This document shows positions 7,379-11,950 of a stretch of 11,950 bases of DNA, piece after piece (position 1 is the stretch's first letter; each line of letters starts with the position of its first letter). The DNA is taken from NCBI GenBank assembly GCA_020717935.1, contig DYDK01000028.1, positions 1 through 11,950 on the forward strand. The letters are read 5' to 3'. The translations under genes and the position numbers were made by a program. The notes beneath the pieces were generated by a model. It had not been told where the DNA came from, ran no database searches, and worked only from the letters and a program-made list of their open reading frames with translations. This stretch comes from Desulfocapsa sp. (GTDB lineage Bacteria; Desulfobacterota; Desulfobulbia; Desulfobulbales; Desulfocapsaceae).

Positions 7379-8503
7379 TTATCCTTGGTCTCTGATCCGT
7401 ATGGCGTGACCGAAAAGGTAGGTGCAGACCGGAACCCCCAGAAGCAATCCCCAGAAACCGAAGAGCTTGCCGCCGACGGTCAGGATGATGAGCACGATGA
7501 CCGGATTGATCCGCATGTATGAACCGTAGATTCTTGGATTGAGGATGTATCCCTCGATCAGGTGAATGACGGTGATGAGGAGAACCGCCAGAAGCATCGT
7601 TGAAACCCCGGAGGCCTGAAGGGCGATCAGGCAGATCGGTATGGAACTGATAAAAACACCAATGACCGGAATAAAACTGAAGAAAAAAACGATGACCGAC
7701 AGAAAGGCTACATGCTGGCCAATCCCGAGGAGAGATATGCCTATGGCGGTCAGGAAACTGTTGATAATGGCGACAACGAGCTGGGCCTCAAGCGCCCTGC
7801 CAAGGACATTCGAAAATTCATGGATATCGTCGGCGACACTCAGGTAGACAAAACGCAGCTTGGTGTTTTCCAGCTCTCTGACACTTGCCGCAAGTTGCGG
7901 TAGATCGAGGACGATGAGAAAAGAGAAAAGCAGCGACAGGAGAAAGGTGGAGGTCGCTGTGGCGATTTTCCCGCCGATATTGCCCAATGTCCCGAGGAGG
8001 TGGTTGATATTCTGGCTGCCGCCGGATTCATCGCCGACCTTCAGCAGCCTTTCGAGCATTGCCCGGGTTGGTGAATGCTTCAGTTCCTTTTGTTCCTCCG
8101 CCAAGGTCTCTTTTTCCGGCTCTTCGATCATGAGTTCGGGGAGAATTCTGGAGAGCAGGGGATACTTGACGCTCAGCTTGAGAAGTTCCTCGTCAACCCG
8201 GTCGAGGTAGGAGGTAAACTGGTTCATGAAGAGCGTGGTCTGCACCTTGACCTTGGGGATAAGAAACACCCCTGCCATACTGAGAATGGTCAGGAACAGG
8301 ATGGCGACCACGGTTACCCGGAGATGCCGATTATTGATGTATTTTTCTAATCGTGCTACCCCGTTTGCCTGGATGATTGAAAAAACAAACGAGAGAAAGA
8401 GCAGGAGAAAGAAGGAACGAAGCAGCCAAATCAAACCGAACAGCATTCCCCACACCAGCACCGTGGCAATGTGAGGGAAGATTCGATCCCAGGGTTGTGG
8501 CAA
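7379..8503 (-). CDS. AI-2E family membrane permease
   Basis: This is a 374-residue polytopic inner-membrane protein of the AI-2E (formerly UPF0118/PerM/TqsA) family. The family's substrates are diverse: some members are linked to autoinducer-2 export, others to Na+/H+ exchange, so no substrate can be assigned. The N-terminus has three hydrophobic helices (about 9-45 and 62-85). A charged soluble segment at about 90-170 includes Glu-rich EEPEKETLAEEQKE. The C-terminal bundle contains the family's typical blocks: FFFSFIPVIGVFISSIP, IHLIEGYILNPRIYG and GGKLFGFWGLLLGVPV. The start used is a TTG at 8503. There is no ATG in the open frame upstream (open to 8590) and no good ribosome binding site, so the start is uncertain. 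GTG at 8458 or ATG at 8446 are alternatives. A promoter and a hairpin leader lie upstream. Confidence 0.88.
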   Translation of the reverse strand: MPQPWDRIFPHIATVLVWGMLFGLIWLLRSFFLLLFLSFVFSIIQANGVARLEKYINNRHLRVTVVAILFLTILSMAGVFLIPKVKVQTTLFMNQFTSYLDRVDEELLKLSVKYPLLSRILPELMIEEPEKETLAEEQKELKHSPTRAMLERLLKVGDESGGSQNINHLLGTLGNIGGKIATATSTFLLSLLFSFLIVLDLPQLAASVRELENTKLRFVYLSVADDIHEFSNVLGRALEAQLVVAIINSFLTAIGISLLGIGQHVAFLSVIVFFFSFIPVIGVFISSIPICLIALQASGVSTMLLAVLLITVIHLIEGYILNPRIYGSYMRINPVIVLIILTVGGKLFGFWGLLLGVPVCTYLFGHAIRIRDQG

Positions 8504-8580
8504 CGAACTGAAAAGCGGGTGGTTTTTTTCATGAAAGGGGGGGCGACAATGGCAGAGGGTTTGTGTCCCGATAGTCTTCA

Positions 8581-8631
8581 GGAGCCGTTACGAAAGAACA
8601 AAGCCGTTTATATCTATTTCGTTACGGCTCC
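8581..8631 (-). other. Strong hairpin in the leader of the AI-2E permease gene
   Basis: GGAGCCGTTACGAAA at 8581-8595 pairs with TTTCGTTACGGCTCC at 8617-8631: 15 positions with one mismatch and a 21-base loop. It lies between the minus-strand promoter at 8745-8773 and the permease start, so it should be transcribed in the permease leader. No T-run follows on the minus strand. Possible roles are mRNA stabilisation, an attenuator-like element, or simply an inserted palindromic repeat. An additional 6-bp pairing in the same leader joins AGCGGC-type segments near 8635-8640 and 8673-8678. I do not recognise a known riboswitch class. Confidence 0.6.
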
Positions 8632-8651
8632 TTGCCGCTCCGGGCATTTCA

Positions 8652-8780
8652 ATGGCCATGTTCTTTTTTACAGCGGCTTTATCCAAAAAGATCGTTGCGG
8701 GGTCTCATATACTCGCTTACCTGCAAGAGGGCTCATACGAAGGGATTATAGCAGACAAGCGGTTGATACTCAAAAGGTAA
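8652..8780 (+). other. Possible degenerate ORF in the 8504-9280 gap
   Basis: A 42-codon stretch, ATG 8652 to TAA 8780, reads MAMFFFTAALSKKIVAGSHI and onward in a protein-like way. The frame stays open upstream past 8600 through the hairpin. It has no ribosome binding site and overlaps the minus-strand promoter. It may be a remnant or a chance reading of a repeat element. The longer plus-strand ORF at 8471-8974 looks random in composition, and I do not call it. From 8781 to about 9070 I see no gene; a short in-frame remnant reading MVFESNPIEGAFRIDDLVKV lies at 9014-9088. Confidence 0.2.
8745..8773 (-). promoter_or_regulatory. Sigma70-like promoter for the AI-2E permease
   Basis: On the minus strand, TTGAGT (8773-8768) is followed after exactly 17 bases by a perfect TATAAT (8750-8745). 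Transcription would begin near 8738 and run leftward into the permease, leaving a leader of roughly 235 bases that contains the hairpin at 8581-8631. It is the best promoter match I see in the window. The assignment rests on consensus and spacing only. Confidence 0.6.
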
Positions 8781-9071
8781 AAGGGCCAATACAATCAGAA
8801 ACATTTATAGAGAAGAGAAAAGGCGCTGCGCAAAGTAGCCTCGTGGCGGTGTCAGCAGATACCGCAGCATGGTTATTTCTGTGTATTTTTGGTAAGGAAG
8901 GTGAGGGATCATCTGCGCAGGGGTGGAGAATATTCAAACTTTCAAAAAATGGAGGTGATCAGACGACGAGGTGATGTCACGGAACACAGCGGCGGACTCC
9001 AGCAGAAAATTTCATGGTGTTTGAGAGTAATCCGATTGAAGGCGCGTTTCGGATTGATGATCTGGTAAAAG

Positions 9072-9101
9072 TTGTGGGGCAATTGTAAATGTATGTATAA
9101 T
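9072..9101 (+). promoter_or_regulatory. Sigma70-like promoter for the Cys-rich protein gene
   Basis: TTGTGG at 9072-9077 and a perfect TATAAT at 9096-9101 are separated by 18 bases. A transcript would start near 9108 and give a leader of about 170 bases to the ATG at 9281. With the promoter at 8745-8773 it would drive divergent transcription from this 777-base gap. The -35 match is moderate. Confidence 0.5.
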
Positions 9102-9141
9102 ATCAGTCTATTGAGAATTCAGAATGGTGAAATCCTTGGGT

Positions 9142-9189
9142 TTGAGGGGCCGGTGGAGAGGTCGCTTAAGGTCTCTACACCAACCTCAA
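9142..9189 (+). other. Extended hairpin in the leader of the Cys-rich protein gene
   Basis: TTGAGG (9142-9147) pairs with CCTCAA (9184-9189). Inside it, GGTGGAGAG (9152-9160) pairs with CTCTACACC (9173-9181) with one mismatch and a 12-base loop. Together they make an interrupted 15-bp stem between the likely promoter and the start codon. It could be a regulatory leader or a small inserted palindrome. It matches no RNA family I can name. Confidence 0.45.
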
Positions 9190-9280
9190 TGAAACGGATC
9201 TTGTCTGAAAAATGGGTTGTCTTTTTATTTTCATAATGAAACGGTAACGACATTGTAACAAACAGAGTGAATCAATCAAC

Positions 9281-9814
9281 ATGGCAAAATGTACAGTATG
9301 TGATTCCCGGAAAGGGAAAAGGAAATGCAAAAATACCGGGTCGTTTATCTGCAGCCTCTGTTGCGGTGAGACTCGTGAACCGGAAAAGTGCGAAGGCTGT
9401 TCTTTTATCAGTCCCGTTTCGGCCAGTCGGAACTACCGGAGTGTGCCCTATTTCAGCACCGAGGAGATGGCGAACACCCCAGAACTTGAAGGAATTGCCC
9501 AAAATATCGAGACACTTCTCTGCATGGTATGGGCAGCCGATAGTGTAAATGTCAATGACAGGACTGTGGCCCGACTTGTGGAAGAGACGATTGACAAATA
9601 TCATTTCAAGGATGAAAAGCAACCAATTACGGAACTGGCCATAGCGTCAAAGGACCAGTTGTCTTTCCAGACTATCAGTAAAGAATTGAAGGCTGTCCCT
9701 GCCGAAAAGCTGGTCAAGGTGTTGGCCGCCGTGTACAGGGCCATTCAGAGAAGAACCATTGGCGGCAGCAGTTATCTCGAATTTGTCAGCCAATTTACAC
9801 AGATATCCCCCTGA
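9281..9814 (+). CDS. Cys-rich probable zinc-binding protein, function unknown
   Basis: This 177-residue protein has eight cysteines in the first 40 residues: C4-x2-C7, C16, C24-x2-C27-C28 and C37-x2-C40. They are set in a basic stretch (SRKGKRKCK). This pattern suggests one or two zinc-knuckle sites. I recall similar hypothetical proteins that open with a CPxC..RKGKR..C motif, but I know of no assigned function. Residues 60-177 look like a helical soluble domain with no membrane segment. The start is the ATG at 9281; the ribosome binding site is poor. The next gene originally began about 47 bases downstream in the same direction, so the two probably formed an operon before the MITE insertion. 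Zinc chelation is inferred from spacing only. Confidence 0.7.
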   Translation: MAKCTVCDSRKGKRKCKNTGSFICSLCCGETREPEKCEGCSFISPVSASRNYRSVPYFSTEEMANTPELEGIAQNIETLLCMVWAADSVNVNDRTVARLVEETIDKYHFKDEKQPITELAIASKDQLSFQTISKELKAVPAEKLVKVLAAVYRAIQRRTIGGSSYLEFVSQFTQISP

Positions 9815-9852
9815 GAGTAAATCGTGTTGCGTAGAAAAATGAATTCTTTTAT

Positions 9853-9885
9853 GGAGGCCGGATGCATTCGATGAATGAATTATAG
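9853..9885 (+). pseudogene. Severed original start of the SWIM zinc-finger gene
   Basis: A GGAGG ribosome binding site at 9853-9857 precedes ATG 9862 (4-base spacer) and a second in-frame ATG at 9871. Translation from here now reads MHSMNEL and meets TAG at 9883-9885, formed at the junction with the inserted element. Joining 9871-9883 directly to 10080 gives MNELLYSMTWEDLRQWAG, in the frame of the SWIM gene body. This is the best evidence that the gene once began here. Confidence 0.8.
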
Positions 9886-10079
9886 GGGGGTAGTCGGTTA
9901 GAGTCACCTTATTGCGAAAACTGCGTTACCAGACAACATTTCAACAAAATCGCAATAAGTGTTCTGATCATATCATCCTGATATCAGTACTATTTTGTTC
10001 ATCTTTAGCTTCTTCTCAAGAGAAGCTTATAGAGGGATTTTGTTTCAGGTGACTCTAACCGACTACCCCCCTGAATTAT
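9877..10079. mobile_element. MITE-like element with perfect 26-bp TIRs inserted in the SWIM gene
   Basis: The element spans 9884-10072 (189 bp). Its ends are perfect 26-bp inverted repeats (9884-9909, starting AGGGGGGTAGTCGG; 10047-10072). GAATTAT is duplicated exactly at 9877-9883 and 10073-10079; an alternative reading with an 8-bp TGAATTAT duplication is possible. It has no transposase. The interior contains two further hairpins: CTTATTGCGA/TCGCAATAAG (9908-9917 and 9950-9959) and AGCTTCT/AGAAGCT (10007-10013 and 10021-10027). Seven to 8-bp duplications occur in several IS families, and I cannot assign one from the ends alone. Its ends are unrelated to those of the element at 483-709. The insertion adds 196 bases, so it also shifts the frame. 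Perfect TIRs suggest a recent event. Confidence 0.88.
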
Positions 10080-11560
10080 TATACAGTATGACCTGGGAGG
10101 ATCTGCGGCAGTGGGCCGGCAGTACCATCATGGGTCGTGGCAAGACTTACATCAAGAATGTTTCCGACTTGGCCAGGACCGAAAGCGGCGGACTGATTGC
10201 ATGGGTTGCAGGCAGTGAGGATTACGCCACCAATGTGGAGGCTGATGAAGATGGCGAACTCGACTGGTTCTGCTCCTGTCCGTATGACGACTTAGGGCCC
10301 TGCAAACATGCCGTGGCCGTTGTCCTGGCCGCTCTGGAACAGGAAAAAGCAGTGCGGAAGCTCCCTCTGGTGGATAAACGGGGAGACCTGTATCTGGCCG
10401 TTTTTGATGAAACCGATGAAACCGATGAGGACGATGAGGACGATGAGTTTCGGGATGAGGACGATCTGGATGACCAGGAGATCATGGTTGCCAAGGTTGC
10501 GTCGTCAGGATCAGGTGGAGCGAAGAAGTCGGTAGTGGCCGGAATCCTGGGTAAGAAAAGCAAGGAGGAGCTGATCGTGCTGTTGACTGATCTTGCGGCC
10601 CGTCATCCTGAGGTCAAACGGAAGATCCTGGAAGACGATCAGCTGCAAAGCGGCAGAATTGATAAGCTTGCCATCGCCCTGCGGAAGGAGATCACAGCGG
10701 TGACCGGTGAGCCTGCCTGGAATAATCACTGGAAAGACGAGGGAAATCGGCCAGACTATTCTCATATCAAGGAGCGGTTTGCCGCCTTGTTGAAAGAAGG
10801 ACATGCCGATATTGTGGTGGAACTTGGCCGCGATCTCTGGCAAAGGGGCAACGAGCAGGTGGAACAATCCGATGACGATGGTGAAGCGGCTTGTGAGATC
10901 GGGGACTGTATGGAGATAGTCTTTCAGGCGGTAAAGGTCTCGTCGCAGTCCAGGCCGGAACAATTACTGTGGATGATTGATATCTTTCTTGAAGACCAGT
11001 ATTCCATCAGCGATTCCTGTAAACAATTCATCCGGGGTAAGATATACGGTCGGAACGACTGGGCCGAGGTTGTGGACAGCCTCCAGGAAAGGCTCAACAC
11101 CATGCCCGCGCCTAAGCCGGACAACTTTTCAAGCGGATATCATCGGAAAATGATGATGAACTGGCTGATTGAGGCCCTTGAACGAAGTGGTCAGCGGGAA
11201 AAAGTTGTTCCTCTGCTCGAAAGGGAAGCAGACTTGTGTCGATGCTATGAACAGCTTGTCGATACATATTTGCAGAGCGGCAATTCTGGCAAGGCAAGGG
11301 AGTGGTGTGTCAAGGGGTTTCAAAAAACGGTAGATAATGCCTCCGGCATTGCCGCCAATCTGCAGAAAAAACTTCGCGAGCTTGCCGAGCAGGAAAATAA
11401 ATTTGATCTGGTTGCCGCCTACCGGGCCCAGGATTTCTTCAATAATCCATCCCCTGCCCATTATCTGGAATTAGAAAAGGCGGCTGAAACGGTTGGTTGT
11501 TGGCCGGCTGTCCGTACCGCAGCCCTTTTTTTCTGGAAAGCGGCCGGCGGCCGGACATAA
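9995..11560 (+). CDS. SWIM zinc-finger protein, 5'-interrupted and 3'-frameshifted
   Basis: The open frame gives up to 521 residues. The SWIM zinc finger CSCPYDDLGPCKH (C93, C95, C103, H105) matches CxC-x7-CxH and follows the WEDLRQWAG...GRGKTYIKNV segment that usually precedes it. SWIM domains bind zinc and are thought to mediate DNA or protein contacts. An acidic low-complexity run follows at about 138-162, then a long helical region resembling TPR-type repeats. Residues 1-26 come from the inserted MITE; the TTG at 9995 is only the first possible start. Native sequence begins at E27, and M32 (10088) is the first native ATG. A GAGG inside the element (10032-10035) could serve GTG 10049. The frame ends early at 11560, and the true C-terminus continues in other frames. 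It is probably non-functional or expressed in shortened form. Confidence 0.75.
   Translation: MFIFSFFSREAYRGILFQVTLTDYPPELLYSMTWEDLRQWAGSTIMGRGKTYIKNVSDLARTESGGLIAWVAGSEDYATNVEADEDGELDWFCSCPYDDLGPCKHAVAVVLAALEQEKAVRKLPLVDKRGDLYLAVFDETDETDEDDEDDEFRDEDDLDDQEIMVAKVASSGSGGAKKSVVAGILGKKSKEELIVLLTDLAARHPEVKRKILEDDQLQSGRIDKLAIALRKEITAVTGEPAWNNHWKDEGNRPDYSHIKERFAALLKEGHADIVVELGRDLWQRGNEQVEQSDDDGEAACEIGDCMEIVFQAVKVSSQSRPEQLLWMIDIFLEDQYSISDSCKQFIRGKIYGRNDWAEVVDSLQERLNTMPAPKPDNFSSGYHRKMMMNWLIEALERSGQREKVVPLLEREADLCRCYEQLVDTYLQSGNSGKAREWCVKGFQKTVDNASGIAANLQKKLRELAEQENKFDLVAAYRAQDFFNNPSPAHYLELEKAAETVGCWPAVRTAALFFWKAAGGRT
10406..10447 (+). repeat. 9-bp tandem repeat encoding an acidic run
   Basis: About 4.7 copies of a 9-bp unit: GATGAAACC twice, then GATGAGGAC twice, then GATGAG. 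It encodes repeated Asp-Glu-Thr and Asp-Glu-Asp triplets just after the SWIM finger. The unit is a multiple of three, so copy-number change would alter length without shifting frame. It probably forms a flexible acidic linker. Confidence 0.75.
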
Positions 11561-11950
11561 CCGATGCGGCCAGCGCCAGACAGCCATGGCCCTTGCCCAG
11601 TCCTGAGGTCGCCGTTAGGTCTGACAAGAAGGCCCGTCGGGAGACTCCCGACCTAGGCAACCTCATTGAGATTGCCATTCTTGAAAAACGATTCGACGAT
11701 GTTGTCCAGCTTTACCAGACGCAGCAGAAAACAATCCCGTGGGGAATCGGCAAGGGGACAGGTGGCCGTGGCTGTGGCCGGCACCCATCCTGACATTTCA
11801 CTTGCCATCTGGAAAAAGCTGGCTGATGGTCAAATCGATTTGGTAAAACCTAAGGCATATGAAGAGGCTGCCGGCTATCTGCGCCAGATGCGCGGTATCT
11901 ACCCTAAATTCCCGAGTTATTGTAACGAGGAAGGAGGTTTGACCCCCAAT
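11533..11950 (+). pseudogene. Frameshifted C-terminal part of the SWIM gene, cut by window edge
   Basis: After T7 at 11526-11532 the coding sense moves to another frame. It reads LESGRRPD at 11533-11556, then WPLPSPEVAVRSDKKARRET and LIEIAILEKRFDDVVQLYQ up to about 11740. Near G4 at 11741-11744 the sense returns to the first frame, giving VAVAVAGTHPDISLAIWKKL and then KAYEEAAGYLRQMRGIYP, open to the window end. Adding one T and removing one G would join everything into a single protein continuous with the SWIM ORF. The helical, repeat-like composition fits the C-terminal half of SWIM proteins. Both indels are in homopolymers, so sequencing error is as possible as real decay. Confidence 0.7.

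Noticed and set aside
7228..7395. 55-codon ORF (MELLIDFERELYLQ...)
   Set aside because: No proper ribosome binding site, overlaps the end of the convergent permease gene, no recognisable family, and a length easily reached by chance.
7241..7522. 93-codon plus-strand ORF
   Set aside because: It runs antisense into the AI-2E coding region and has low-complexity shadow-like composition.
8471..8974. 167-codon plus-strand ORF from GTG 8471
   Set aside because: It overlaps the start of the AI-2E gene, covers the hairpin and the opposite promoter, has random-looking composition and no ribosome binding site.
8949..9068. 39-codon ORF starting MEVIRRRGDV
   Set aside because: Too short, no family resemblance and no ribosome binding site.
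9014..9088. Short reading MVFESNPIEGAFRIDDLVKV, resembling the tail of a response-regulator receiver domain
   Set aside because: Only 24 codons, a stop 42 bases upstream in the same frame, and no other receiver motifs nearby. It may be a remnant but cannot be supported.

Overview
The window reads as a piece of chromosome from a Gram-negative bacterium. It carries an LPS-export permease (LptF) and several ordinary proteobacterial housekeeping genes. The gene style, and the many small inverted-repeat elements between genes, remind me of Desulfobacterota (former Deltaproteobacteria). That placement is an impression; no single gene here proves it.

Layout. Positions 44-448 encode a small double-TM2 membrane protein. 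A 400-base gap follows, filled mainly by a 227-bp non-autonomous transposable element (483-709) with 28-nt terminal inverted repeats and a perfect 9-bp target duplication. Next come peptide chain release factor 3 (849-2438), the LPS permease LptF (2592-3839), a 64-residue single-pass membrane protein overlapping the end of lptF, and an NAD-type malic enzyme (4103-5839), all on the plus strand. After an inverted-repeat element lies a secreted protein of unknown function (6093-7049). It is convergent with an AI-2E family permease on the minus strand (7379-8503). That permease has a good sigma70-like promoter about 240 bases upstream and a strong hairpin in its leader. The right end holds a Cys-rich probable zinc protein (9281-9814) followed by a SWIM zinc-finger gene.

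The main observation is at the right end. The SWIM gene has been split by a 189-bp MITE-like element (9884-10072) with perfect 26-bp inverted repeats and a 7-bp target duplication. Removing the element and one duplication copy restores an open start (MNELLYSMTWEDLRQWAG) preceded by a GGAGG ribosome binding site. The same gene shows two apparent single-base indels in homopolymers near its 3' end (T7 at 11526-11532, G4 at 11741-11744). It is therefore either a decaying pseudogene or, for the 3' part, affected by sequencing errors. Its reading resumes in frame and runs off the window edge.

I see no phage, CRISPR array, tRNA, rRNA or recognisable defence system, and no convincing new multi-gene system. 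What is unusual is the density of short non-autonomous elements: two fully resolvable, two or three probable.
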